Notes: generated from the sequence alone by a model not told the origin. Positions 9,153-16,884 are shown, counted from the stretch's first letter. The stretch: 63,263 nucleotides of DNA from Peribacillus huizhouensis (GCF_014138605.1 NZ_JACJHX010000018.1:1-63263); one strand, 5' to 3'. Numbers and translations are program-made.

Positions 9153-9188
9153 AAAAGGGTTTCCAATAAATTAGGAGACCCTTTTAAA
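9153..9188 (+). terminator. Terminator of OLD nuclease gene
   Basis: AAAAGGGTTTCC (9153-9164) pairs with GGAGACCCTTTT (9174-9185) with one mismatch. Confidence 0.8.
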
Positions 9189-9355
9189 TTTGCACATGGT
9201 AAACATATATAATTAAAAGTGAATATACACTACAATAGCAAATGCGCAAAGATTATAAAATACTTCTAAGAAAGCTTATATTTAGTTTAAGAATTTATGA
9301 CTAATAATAAAAGGAATAACAAATTTTGAATAAAAATTAAATAAGGTGATGATTT

Positions 9356-9475
9356 GGTGACAACTTTATTATTTAGTATAGGAAATATTAGGTGACAACT
9401 TTTTTTAATTTCCGCTCAAACATACTCTTAATTTTAGTTGGTTTAAAAGAGTTATTAGGTGACAACTTTATTATT
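9356..9475. repeat. Three GGTGACAACTTT repeats, Tn7-like end relic
   Basis: GGTGACAACTTTATTATT occurs exactly at 9356-9373 and 9458-9475, and GGTGACAACTTT again at 9391-9402. All are in the same orientation. Spaced copies of a roughly 20-bp transposase-binding site containing GTGACA are characteristic of the ends of Tn7-like and related TnsB/TniA transposons. The tnsA-like codons 100 bases downstream support that reading. Confidence 0.55.
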
Positions 9476-9534
9476 GTATTACAGTGATGTAGATGTTAAA
9501 TAAAGTTATACCGTTTGTACAACAGTTGCACGGA

Positions 9535-9574
9535 TACACCCCGTTGGATATGATTATCTAAAGGGGTGTTTTTT
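9535..9574 (+). terminator. Hairpin ahead of tnsA relic
   Basis: ACACCCC (9535-9541) pairs with GGGGTGT (9563-9569), followed by TTTTT. The 3' arm AAAGGGGTG also looks like a ribosome binding site for the ATG at 9575, so the hairpin could instead limit translation. Confidence 0.5.
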
Positions 9575-9652
9575 ATGTCTAAAAGAATGAGAACATCTAA
9601 AGTTGATAAGAGGATTAAAGAAGGCCGAGGAATAGGAAATGGTGTGCAGTGA
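9575..9652 (+). pseudogene. tnsA N-terminal remnant (Tn7-like)
   Basis: Twenty-five codons remain before a stop. The segment KVDKRIKEGRGIGNG matches the highly conserved N-terminus of TnsA, the endonuclease subunit of Tn7-like transposases (RRIKEGRGQGHGKDY in Tn7). The expected continuation (YKPWL) is lost and unrelated sequence follows. It starts 100 bases inside the GGTGACAACTTT repeats, as tnsA does in Tn7-like elements. Confidence 0.55.
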
Positions 9653-10067
9653 CAATAAAGTCGTTCAATATCACCGATCAAACCGATTGTGCATATAGAA
9701 AAAGTTAAACCTAAATAATGGTCTGCGGACTTTATCGAAATTGAAGAAGAAGTAAAAAACTATTGCTGAACAAAAGGAAATTTTTAAGGTGTCTAAGTAT
9801 CCTGTCAAAGATACGGATGTCATTCGAGGTAACTGAGTGACACCAGAAAATATTCAAATGGTTAAAGACTTGGATAAGGCGCTGGCTTATAAACAATTGA
9901 TATCCTATGGCGGACTGTTGAAAGAAAGCCATAAGGCATTAAATTTAGAAAATGTGAAGATGGCGATTTAATTCATATTGATGATGATACGGATGAGGTT
10001 GCGAATGGTGTAATGGCATGAAAAATTACATCGTATAAAAATAAATTTTATTTGAGGAGAGAACGAC
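9653..10067 (+). other. Decayed coding debris
   Basis: Short open stretches in shifting frames (for example AEQKEIFKVSKYPVKDTDVI, then a stop, then TPENIQMVKDLDKALAYKQL, 9759-9969) look like one broken gene with a nonsense codon and frameshifts. I do not recognise the family. The last bases (TGAGGAGAGAACGAC) form the ribosome binding site of the next gene. Confidence 0.4.
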
Positions 10068-10439
10068 ATGGAAGTTTTGGCAGAATACGTAGCTCAGATT
10101 GATGACATACAACATCGGGACCGAACGGAAGAAGTTTTGGCTTGGGTAACTAGGCAATTTCCAAATTTAAAGCCCAAAATTGCGTGGAATCAGCCTATGT
10201 TTACCGATCATGGCACATTTATTATTGGTTTTAGCATAGCTAAAAAACATTTGGCTGTTGCCCCTGAAAGTGCAGGAATTAATCATTTTTCTGATGAAAT
10301 TGTGCAGGCTGGCTATGATCATACCAAGCAGTTGGTACGTATCCCATGGGATAGTCCGGTTGATTTCTCATTACTTGAAAAAATGATCGAGTTTAATATT
10401 TTGGATAAGGCAGACTGTTCAACTTTTTGGCGGAAATAA
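10068..10439 (+). CDS. fra: YdhG/Fra-like iron chaperone (DUF1801)
   Basis: A 123-residue single-domain protein of the YdhG/DUF1801 fold, recognised by VTRQFPNLKPKIAWNQPMFTDHGTFIIGFSIAKKHLAVAPE. Bacillus subtilis YdhG (Fra) is a frataxin-like iron chaperone that supplies iron for Fe-S cluster and haem synthesis in the cytoplasm. The ATG at 10068 is preceded by GAGGAGAG. It is intact and single, sitting between transposon debris and a group II intron relic, so it survives as an island of function. The symbol is by similarity; paralogues of this fold exist. Confidence 0.75.
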   Translation: MEVLAEYVAQIDDIQHRDRTEEVLAWVTRQFPNLKPKIAWNQPMFTDHGTFIIGFSIAKKHLAVAPESAGINHFSDEIVQAGYDHTKQLVRIPWDSPVDFSLLEKMIEFNILDKADCSTFWRK

Positions 10440-10473
10440 ACATATGGATTATTAAGGATGAACTGAACCCCGA

Positions 10474-10592
10474 ATAGGTCCACTAAATGTTGTTAGATTC
10501 ATTCAAGATAATCCTCACACTATCGTAGTTGATGATGAATTTGAGGATTTCGAAGAATGTGAATCAGAGTATTATGAATCAAAGGATTTCTA
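10474..10592 (+). pseudogene. C-terminal fragment of an unknown acidic protein
   Basis: An open frame reads GPLNVVRFIQDNPHTIVVDD followed by an acidic tail ending in SKDF and TAA, without a start codon or ribosome binding site. It looks like the 3' end of a gene whose 5' part is lost. Family unknown. It abuts the 3' end of the group II intron relic, which may have inserted just downstream. Confidence 0.3.
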
Positions 10593-10596
10593 ACAA

Positions 10597-10870
10597 ATCG
10601 AGTAGGGGGGAGTGATATACTCCCGACCTCTCACACCACCGTATGTACGGTTACGTATGCGGCGGTTCCATTTATGTCTGACGTAGTTGTGAATATCTCA
10701 CACAAGGACTTTTCAACCCTTGTATCTTCCAGTAGGAATTTGTGAGGGTTCTTTGGAGAATTGGACTTTTGGCTATTCTCCAATATTTCTTACGAGAATT
10801 ACCCCATTCATAGGCCTTTTATAAGCTATTAGAAGTCAACCAAATTGACATCCAATAGCGGATTTCGTAT
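10597..10870 (-). mobile_element. Group II intron 3' remnant
   Basis: Read on the minus strand, the segment holds the end of an intron-encoded maturase, then GGAACCGCC...GGTGGTGTG (domain V-like hairpin, 10632-10669). A GGGAGTatatcACTCCC hairpin follows, and the intron ends CTACTCGAT at 10597 (domain VI and 3' splice end). The 5' two-thirds are missing, so it cannot splice or move. It lies directly upstream of the marR-type gene, replacing any original promoter region. Confidence 0.75.
10672..10818 (-). pseudogene. ltrA-type maturase C-terminus
   Basis: The frame reads KAYEWGNSRKKYWRIAKSPI..QRTLTNSYW...GLKSLCVRYSQLRQT and then stop. This is the conserved end of bacterial group II intron reverse transcriptase/maturases. 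An in-frame stop at 10819-10821 and loss of all upstream sequence leave only 49 codons. Confidence 0.8.
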
Positions 10871-10875
10871 AGTAA

Positions 10876-11340
10876 GTGGCGAAGATTATGATTGGAGTGA
10901 ATCGTTTGACTTCAAACTCTGAATTACAAAATTTAGATCTTATAGATTTATTAAGTGAGCGTCATAGTTTGGTCCGAAGAATTTCAGAGAAAGCCTGGAA
11001 TGATAAAAGTGAGATTTATATTTCAAATTCTGAATGGTATATCATGGCTAGGGTTTATAAAAAGCGACCGACCATTTCGTATGTTACAAAAAATGTAGAA
11101 ATTTCTCGCCAGGCGATACATAAGTTTATCAAAAATCTTTCTGCAAAAGGATTAGTTGAAATCCTAAATCTGGAAAACAACAAGAAAGAGAAGTGTATCC
11201 AGTTAACGGCATTAGGAGAAGAGTGCTACGAAAAAAACGCCGCCCTTAAAGCCCAGCTTGAAAATAAAATTGCAGAAAAAATAGGTAGTGAGCAAGTAAC
11301 TATTCTTAAAGATCTATTAAAGTTAGATTGGGGAATTTAA
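10876..11340 (+). CDS. MarR-type winged-helix regulator
   Basis: About 154 residues. The centre (SEWYIMARVYKKRPTISYVTKNVEISRQAIHKFIKNLSAKGLVEI) is a MarR-like winged helix-turn-helix: a recognition helix with SRQAIHKFIKNL, then a basic wing (LENNKKEKCIQLTALG). Long helices at both ends suggest dimerisation. The start is uncertain: GTG 10876, ATG 10888 or GTG 10897 are possible and none has a strong ribosome binding site, probably because the group II intron relic truncated the upstream region. The target is unknown. The palindromic sites at the nearby carD promoter are candidates, as they are of the TTGAC-type common for MarR proteins. Confidence 0.75.
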   Translation: MAKIMIGVNRLTSNSELQNLDLIDLLSERHSLVRRISEKAWNDKSEIYISNSEWYIMARVYKKRPTISYVTKNVEISRQAIHKFIKNLSAKGLVEILNLENNKKEKCIQLTALGEECYEKNAALKAQLENKIAEKIGSEQVTILKDLLKLDWGI

Positions 11341-11452
11341 CAGAGGAAGATAAATGCTGTATTCGTCAAAAATATGGATGTATGTTCTTTAGAACAGTAG
11401 ACTTTTTTAGAGCTGGATTATATCAAAGTGGAAGTTAAATAGAATAGAAAAC

Positions 11453-11490
11453 AATGGTCCTATAGAATATTTCATTTCAATAGGGCCATT
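11453..11490. terminator. Bidirectional terminator between marR and carD
   Basis: AATGGTCCTAT (11453-11463) pairs with ATAGGGCCATT (11480-11490), flanked by A and T runs suitable for both directions. Confidence 0.75.
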
Positions 11491-11516
11491 CTATTTTAAA
11501 GAATAAAAGATTCTTC

Positions 11517-12020
11517 CTATTTAATTCCCTTTATCAACCTTATTACCTTTACACTTATTTCTTCAAAAGTAGTGTTCAATGAAATAGCTAATTCTTTAAA
11601 TAGTATATTTTGTGTAGTGTCCAAAAGTTTACGATCTTGTTCATAAAATTTTCTTTCCTCAAGTTCAACCTCAATTTTTTTTCGCATCAGCGTATTTACA
11701 ACTTTAGCAATTTCTTTTCGATCACCTGTATTTACTAGATCGAAATATATATCGTGACGAATGTTAGGTTTGTCAATCCATTTTATCCCAGTGTTTTTAA
11801 AAGATTCAAGTATTTCATCGGCGTCCTCTTGATGGATTAGTTCAAGCATGACTACCTTATCATTATTAATAGGGGTACTTATTGTTAATTGATGATTATT
11901 CTCTATAGGATGTAATACGTAATAAGGTCTTGTAATACCTGAAACTGTTTTTTCACAAATATCATCAATTTTACAAATGCCATGTGCGGAATAGATGATT
12001 AAATCTCCAATATTGAACAT
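11517..12020 (-). CDS. CarD/CdnL-type transcription regulator
   Basis: A 167-residue CarD-family protein. The N-terminal Tudor-like RNA-polymerase-interaction domain is seen as FNIGDLIIYSAHGICKIDDI...YYVLHPIENNHQLTISTPINN. A helical C-terminal domain follows (KEIAKVVNTLMRKKIEVELEERKFYEQDRKLLDTTQNILFKELA). CarD proteins bind the beta subunit and influence open-complex stability at promoters. The ATG at 12020 has AGGAGGAAC upstream on the minus strand. A near-consensus sigma-A promoter with two palindromes lies immediately upstream, so the gene is probably repressible. Confidence 0.85.
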   Translation of the reverse strand: MFNIGDLIIYSAHGICKIDDICEKTVSGITRPYYVLHPIENNHQLTISTPINNDKVVMLELIHQEDADEILESFKNTGIKWIDKPNIRHDIYFDLVNTGDRKEIAKVVNTLMRKKIEVELEERKFYEQDRKLLDTTQNILFKELAISLNTTFEEISVKVIRLIKGIK

Positions 12021-12040
12021 TTGTTCCTCCTACTGTTTAT

Positions 12041-12094
12041 TGTCAACTAAGTTGATAATAGCTCAGTGAAAAAATATTGTCAATTTAGTTGACG
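12041..12094 (-). promoter_or_regulatory. carD promoter with two palindromic operators
   Basis: On the minus strand TTGACA (12083-12078) and TATTAT (12060-12055) are separated by 17 bases, an almost perfect sigma-A promoter. Two related palindromes, TGTCAACTAAGTTGATA (12041-12057) and GTCAATTTAGTTGAC (12080-12094), overlap the -10/start and -35 regions. That placement fits repressor sites. The MarR-type protein encoded nearby is one candidate. Confidence 0.7.
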
Positions 12095-12134
12095 TTAATA
12101 AAAAATTTTTGATATATTAAACAGACCGGTTGGT
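12089..12134 (+). promoter_or_regulatory. Promoter and operator of TetR-pump operon
   Basis: TTGACG (12089-12094) and TATATT (12113-12118) are 18 bases apart. Right after them, ACAGACCGGTTGGTATG resembles the GACCGGTC-type operators of LmrA/YxaF TetR regulators. The -35 shares bases with a carD palindrome, so the two divergent units could be co-regulated. Confidence 0.5.
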
Positions 12135-12155
12135 ATGTGGGGGTGTGCTACGGAA

Positions 12156-12707
12156 ATGGATACAAAATCGCTGATAATCAAAATCGCGACAAATCTTTTT
12201 CAGCAGAAAGGATATATAGGTGTAGGAGTAAACGAAATCTTAAAAGCCTGTACTATTACAAAAGGTGCGCACTATCATCATTTTCCGAATGGAAAAGAAG
12301 AATTACTCATCGCTTGAAGAACATAGATGAAGCGATTACTACAGATACCGAGGTAATTTTCAACCGATATCTAACCACTCAAGAAGCCACAAAGAAGATG
12401 ATTGAGAAATTAGTAGCCAACTTTGAGCGAGAAGGTACGATTACTAGTTATACATTTAGCAGCATCGTTAGCGGCGGCACTAAGTGAACCAGTCCTAAAT
12501 GCTTGTTCGGACCTTTACACAAAGATTCAAGGGATTTATTCGAACAAATTAGTAGCGGATGGGTTTTCGATAGAAACGGCTAATTCAATTGCTTTAATGA
12601 TGACGGCTTCTATCGAGGGTGGAATCATGCTTTGTTTAACCAATAAAACAAGTGAACCACTAAAAATTATTTCTCAGGGATTACCAAATTTATTAAAGGA
12701 GTTTTAA
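12156..12707 (+). pseudogene. LmrA-type TetR repressor, frameshifted
   Basis: The N-terminal TetR helix-turn-helix is clear (KIATNLFQQKGYIGVGVNEILKACTITKGAHYHHFPNGKEELLIA). The frame then ends at 12317, continues in another frame as LKNIDEAITTDTEVIFNRYL...ITSYTFSSIVS, and returns near 12450 to a third frame with SEPVLNACSDLYTKIQGIYSNKLVADGF. This is the TetR_C domain of LmrA/YxaF regulators. Two frameshifts (about 12313 and 12455) therefore break the gene. In B. subtilis lmrA represses itself and the following pump gene lmrB; the same order is kept here. Loss of the repressor would leave the pump unrepressed. A sequencing error is possible for one shift but less likely for both. Confidence 0.8.
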
Positions 12708-12710
12708 TAA

Positions 12711-14129
12711 GTGAATACACAAGCCAAAACAGTTCCGACAACGCAACAACAGATCAAAACAGGCCCGATCATGGCTGCTCTTTTAGTGGCAGGGTTTGTT
12801 GGACTTTTTAGTGAAACGGCATTAAACATTGCCTTTACAGAATTAAGTAAAATATTCAGTGCCGATCCCACAACGATTCAGTGGCTAGCAACAGGTTATT
12901 TCTTAACATTAGGTATTTTAATACCAGTAACAGGTATTTTGATGCAAAAATTTACAACAAGACAAATGTTTATGACTGCTATATTGTTAGCCCTTATCGG
13001 TGCGATTTTAGCAGCAGTAGCACCAACATTTAGTGTTTTATTGGTGGCACGTATTATCCAGGCAGCAGGATTAGCCATTACTTTACCTTTAACGCAGAAT
13101 GTTATTTTTACCATCTTCCCTCCAAATAAACGTGGTGGCGCTATGGGGCTCATGGGATTAGTTATGCTAGCTGGCCCAGCACTAGGTCCAACAGTAGCAG
13201 GACTTATTTTAGATACATTAACATGGCATTGGATTTTCTGGGTTACAGTACCTTTCTTACTGTTTTCACTTATTTTCGGACAAATATATTTAACGAATGT
13301 GAATGAAGTACGTAAGGTTTCGATTGACACACTATCTGTTATACTTTCGACGATTGCATTCGGTGGTATTGTATACGGATTTAGTGTATCTGGTGTTCAC
13401 GGTTGGACAAGTGCAACGGTTTTAGGAACAATTATCATTGGATTGATAGCACTCATTCTTTTTGCGATTCGCCAAAGAAAAATGGAGACTCTTACGATGA
13501 ATCTAAGGGCATTTAAAACTCCACTCTTTGTTCTTGGCGTCATAATGAGTTTTATTACGTTTTTTAATATGATGTCAATGCTGGTCATTTTACCAATGTA
13601 TATGCAAATGGCTTTATTAATGGCTGCTTTTACAACAGGTCTTATCCTTCTACCAGGTAGCTTACTTAACTGTATATTAGCTCCATCCATTGGTAAATTA
13701 TTTGACAAATATGGCCCGAAAGCAGTGATTACACCTGGAACGATTTTAGTAGCAATTGGTTATGTATTATATTCACAATTTAGTACAGAAACGGATATAT
13801 GGATGATTGTGGTAACCCATATTGTTATGATGTTAGGTATAGGGGCAGTGCTTGCTTCAGTTCAAACAAACACGCTAAATTCGCTTCCTAAACGATACTA
13901 TCCAGATGGAATTGCGATCACTCAAACAATCCAACAAGTAGCTGGCGCTATTGGTATTGCAGTATTGGTATCGGTTTTCTCAGCAAAACAGGGGAGTTAC
14001 TTAGCAACAACTGCGAATGACTTGCCACAAGCAGCGGCTGTGGGATCATCACTAGTTTTTACAATCGGTTTAATATTAGCTGTGATTAATGTTGTACTGT
14101 CTTTCTTCCTAAAAAAGCCCCAGCATTAA
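12711..14129 (+). CDS. LmrB-type DHA2 multidrug efflux transporter
   Basis: A 472-residue major facilitator superfamily protein of the DHA2 (14-spanner) group. Segment 1 begins ALLVAGFVGLFSETALNIAF; the motif LATGYFLTLGILIPVTGILMQKFTTRQMF and the segment-5 motif C-like GLMGLVMLAGPALGPTVAGLIL mark a drug:H+ antiporter. It closely follows the pattern of B. subtilis LmrB (lincomycin and puromycin efflux). The start is GTG with AAAGGAG (12696-12702) upstream, 3 bases after the TetR stop, so both genes form one transcript. The repressor gene is broken, so expression may be constitutive. The exact substrate cannot be told. Confidence 0.85.
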   Translation: MNTQAKTVPTTQQQIKTGPIMAALLVAGFVGLFSETALNIAFTELSKIFSADPTTIQWLATGYFLTLGILIPVTGILMQKFTTRQMFMTAILLALIGAILAAVAPTFSVLLVARIIQAAGLAITLPLTQNVIFTIFPPNKRGGAMGLMGLVMLAGPALGPTVAGLILDTLTWHWIFWVTVPFLLFSLIFGQIYLTNVNEVRKVSIDTLSVILSTIAFGGIVYGFSVSGVHGWTSATVLGTIIIGLIALILFAIRQRKMETLTMNLRAFKTPLFVLGVIMSFITFFNMMSMLVILPMYMQMALLMAAFTTGLILLPGSLLNCILAPSIGKLFDKYGPKAVITPGTILVAIGYVLYSQFSTETDIWMIVVTHIVMMLGIGAVLASVQTNTLNSLPKRYYPDGIAITQTIQQVAGAIGIAVLVSVFSAKQGSYLATTANDLPQAAAVGSSLVFTIGLILAVINVVLSFFLKKPQH

Positions 14130-14230
14130 TCTAAAGACAAAATCTTACATGAATACAACGGATCCTTTATACAAGGTGTAGAATTCCCATTGAATAGAGC
14201 TCAAATCATGTTAGAAGGAGATTATGACAT

Positions 14231-14662
14231 ATGGTAAATCATTATAAAAGTATTGTAGTAGCTGTAGACGGTTCAAAAGAAGCTGAATACGCATTTCGCA
14301 AATCAATCGATGTTGCAAAGCGTAACAAAGGTTCCATATTAAACATCGTAAATGTTGTCGATACTCGGTCATTCGAGACTTATGAACGTGCAAGTGTTGA
14401 AAGTGCACAGCATCGATCAGAGGAACTTTTAAATGGCTACAAGGCACAAGCTGAGGCTGAAGATGTTGAAAACGTAAAAGTAGTAATCGAACACGGTTCT
14501 CCAAGAACGATCATCACGAAAGAGCTTGCTAGCTTAGTCGAGGCGGATTTAATTATCTGTGGTGCTACGGGGCTGAATGCTGTTGAACGTTTCTTAATTG
14601 GTTCTGTATCTGAAGCAATCGTACGTTCAGCTAAATGTGACGTTTTAGTTATCTACACCTGA
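14231..14662 (+). CDS. UspA universal stress protein
   Basis: A 143-residue protein of the Usp fold. It begins YKSIVVAVDGSKEAEYAFRKS and has the ATP-binding signature GATGLNAVERFLIGSVSEAIVRSA (G-2x-G-9x-G-S) near the C-terminus, followed by the last strand CDVLVIYT. Such proteins bind ATP as homodimers and aid stress survival in the cytoplasm. The ATG at 14231 follows GAAGGAG. It is monocistronic as far as can be seen. Confidence 0.9.
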   Translation: MVNHYKSIVVAVDGSKEAEYAFRKSIDVAKRNKGSILNIVNVVDTRSFETYERASVESAQHRSEELLNGYKAQAEAEDVENVKVVIEHGSPRTIITKELASLVEADLIICGATGLNAVERFLIGSVSEAIVRSAKCDVLVIYT

Positions 14663-14887
14663 GTGATAGTATGGTCCTTAATTGAATGATTCGGTTATCC
14701 AAACATCAAAGAGCGTGTATGATTTTTATAGCAACTATTCTAGAAATGTAACAAATCTACATCCTTTACGAAATGTCAATGAACGATTCGAAAATCACTA
14801 CTATGATAACGGGGGCGATGTTTACATTTTCTCCTACTGAAACAAAGTCAGAGAGAGAAGCAAAAAGAGGACAAGGACGAGGATGGA

Positions 14888-15094
14888 ATGAGGTTAATTT
14901 CTCCTCCAGAGCTTACGGATTTCATTGAAACGTCAACAACCATTCAAGACGTTTCAAGGGTTAGGGCTCTGGACGTTTATGACGGAATGGCAAAGTTGGC
15001 AATTAAAAAGGTTTGTGAACCGAGAGCAATTGGAAAGATTATTAAATGTGTTGCTGACTTCAACAACGGAATGATCGATATGGATTATGTCTAA
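14888..15094 (+). CDS. Small hypothetical protein (68 aa)
   Basis: A 68-residue soluble, mixed-charge protein that I do not recognise. An upstream purine stretch (GAGGACAAGGACGAGGA) could serve as a ribosome binding site, though the spacing is poor. The stop overlaps the start of a second mini-gene (ATGTCTAA), implying translational coupling. A clear terminator after the pair suggests the two form a real transcript. It may still be relic coding DNA; confidence is low. Confidence 0.35.
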   Translation: MRLISPPELTDFIETSTTIQDVSRVRALDVYDGMAKLAIKKVCEPRAIGKIIKCVADFNNGMIDMDYV

Positions 15095-15221
15095 AATATA
15101 CTTTGTCACCATTTGCTTCTTTCTCGGTTTCATTGTGTCATTGTTTGGAATGTATTTCGTTGTTTCATTTGTAGAGGGAGTCATAAAACATGTTATTTAT
15201 AAGAGGAAAAAACGACGTTGA
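15087..15221 (+). CDS. 44-aa single-span membrane peptide, coupled
   Basis: The frame reads MSKIYFVTICFFLGFIVSLF and continues to about residue 32 as one hydrophobic stretch. A strongly basic tail (KHVIYKRKKRR) follows, as expected for a one-pass membrane protein with its C-terminus in the cytoplasm. The start overlaps the stop of the preceding 68-aa frame, and a terminator follows at 15269. No family is recognised. Confidence 0.4.
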   Translation: MSKIYFVTICFFLGFIVSLFGMYFVVSFVEGVIKHVIYKRKKRR

Positions 15222-15268
15222 CTAATCAATCTTTTTTGTGAAAATGAATCTTTTTAACAAATGGTAAA

Positions 15269-15308
15269 AACGCATTTTGATAAAATTTTGTTCAAAATGC
15301 GTTTTTTC
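15269..15308 (+). terminator. Strong terminator
   Basis: AACGCATTTTGA (15269-15280) pairs perfectly with TCAAAATGCGTT (15292-15303), followed by T residues. Confidence 0.8.
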
Positions 15309-15402
15309 AATTCTATATAGAATTAGCGTTTTCAATATATTTTTCATTAAACTTTATTCCAAAGCTACACCTTTTTTGAATTCTTTGTACAATATAGATT
15401 CT

Positions 15403-15624
15403 TCAAAGATAATATCGAAAAGTATAATGACTTTTTACAGATTCTCCGATCTCTACTTCAATTGTAGGTCCTGGATAGCTGCTTTCATAGCCCCATACAG
15501 TTGTATCATTTAATTCACTATGTAGTGATTGCTTAAATTCCGTCATATTTACTTCATAATAAGTATAAAACTGATCTTTCCATCGAGGTTTTAAAATAGG
15601 GGAAATGGGGAGCTCATCTACAAA
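15403..15624 (-). pseudogene. CotA spore-coat laccase N-terminal remnant
   Basis: On the minus strand the frame reads KFVDELPISPILKPRW...YYEVNMTEFKQSLHSELND and TVWGYESSYPGPTIEVEIGE before a stop. This is the N-terminus of CotA-type multicopper oxidases (KFVDALPIPDTLKP...LWGYNGLFPGPTIEV in B. subtilis). About 74 of roughly 510 residues remain, and none of the copper-binding His motifs. The original start lies before 15624 and is not preserved. Confidence 0.75.
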
Positions 15625-16425
15625 CTTAGAGAGAATCCTACTTGGGCTCCTTAATAACCTGCTGATTAGAATTACCCTCTTTCTAAAGGGTAAAAATAGT
15701 ACAAGCCCTTTATTCCAGATGTAGGATTTCTAATTTTAAAAAGGATTTCTTATGTTTCAATACCGATAACACTGATTATGCAAAATAGGCAGAAATAGAT
15801 CAATCAAACTTTACAACAGGTCAAACGATACAAGTTGGTGGTGGTTGGCACACAGTAATAAATGTATTATCACGCATTATAGTAAAGGATGTAATGGAGA
15901 CATTCAAAACGTGTAACAACTATTCTATGTTGTTCTCGCGTTACTTTCTAATTTCTACATATAAAGTTGCTTTAGGCATCTTCAATTGCTTTTCTAATAA
16001 CGATGTGACAAGCTGTTATGGTCAGGATACTATAACAAGCATAGAACATGCAAAACAATTTGTTGAGTGCAATGAACTACAAAGAAAAAACGAGGCATTG
16101 TATGGAAAATCGAAATAAAAGGTAGGGAAGGAATTATCGGACAAACAGGTTTAACGTATGGACTCCTAAACATAAGAGAGCCGAGATAGAGGAGACATTA
16201 TATGATTAGCTGAAGAACTAGGCGGCGAGCACCCGTATCATCCTATTATAGGGGAATTTATATTTACAAAAAGTAATACCTTTTAAAGCATAGAGTTGTT
16301 TAAGTTACGTCTATTAGCCTATAATTAAAAGTTCGTAATTGCTTTTCTTACGAAGGTGTAAAAAGGAAATGAAAATAATTCCTATCTATTAGAAGGAACA
16401 ATTCACGAATGGAGGAAATGAAATA
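15625..16425. other. Decayed region with a possible SDR tail
   Basis: From 15792 a plus-strand frame reads EIDQSNFTTGQTIQVGGGW, like the end of a short-chain dehydrogenase (TGQTIxVDGG). It then runs on into unrelated sequence to 16118. Around 16203-16286 a further frame, LAEELGGEHPYHPIIGEF, looks like another fragment. No intact gene is supported. The 3' end carries GGAGGAAATG, the ribosome binding site for yjdM. Confidence 0.35.
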
Positions 16426-16767
16426 ATGTTTGATTTACCAAATTGCCCAAAATGTAATTCTGAATACACGTACGAAGATGGAAGTCTTTTTGTTTGTCCT
16501 GAATGTAGTCATGAGTGGACTTTAGAAGTAGAAACTGATAACAGTGAAGATGAAAAGATAATTAAAGATGCAAATGGCAACGTCTTAAATGATGGTGACA
16601 CTGTAACAGTAATCAAAGATCTTAAAGTAAAAGGAAGTTCATTGGTTGTAAAAATAGGAACAAAAGTAAAAAATATACGTTTAGTTGATGGGGATCATGA
16701 TATTGATTGCAAAATTGATGGTTTTGGAGAAATGAAATTAAAATCTGAATTTGTTAAAAAAGTTTAA
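16426..16767 (+). CDS. yjdM: PhnA/YjdM zinc-ribbon protein
   Basis: A 113-residue protein with an N-terminal zinc ribbon ([25 protein letters not shown]) and a C-terminal PhnA domain ([54 protein letters not shown]). The family is widespread. Despite the old name it is not required for phosphonate breakdown, and its role is unsettled. The ATG has GGAGGAAATG upstream. A hairpin separates it from the convergent SMR gene. Confidence 0.9.
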   Translation: MFDLPNCPKCNSEYTYEDGSLFVCPECSHEWTLEVETDNSEDEKIIKDANGNVLNDGDTVTVIKDLKVKGSSLVVKIGTKVKNIRLVDGDHDIDCKIDGFGEMKLKSEFVKKV

Positions 16768-16884
16768 AAGCAACAAGCCGAAATAGTTTCTATACTAATA
16801 GGCGTGTTATTGAACACTTCCACTATAAAAACCTCGTTTCTCATTATAGTCACCACATAACATCTAAATAATTGATAATAGGAA

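Noticed and set aside
1077..9664. Shared 14-mer TGACAATAAAGTCG at about 1078 and 9650 as evidence for paired transposon ends
   Set aside because: A 14-base match is expected a few times by chance in an AT-rich 63-kb window, and the flanks do not align well.
14780..14932. Short frame containing SEREAKRGQGRGWNE, superficially like TnsA
   Set aside because: The spacing of conserved residues does not match TnsA, there is no good start site, and it overlaps another candidate frame.
15894..16118. 74-codon plus-strand frame
   Set aside because: No ribosome binding site; it is the read-through of a decayed SDR-like tail into unrelated sequence.
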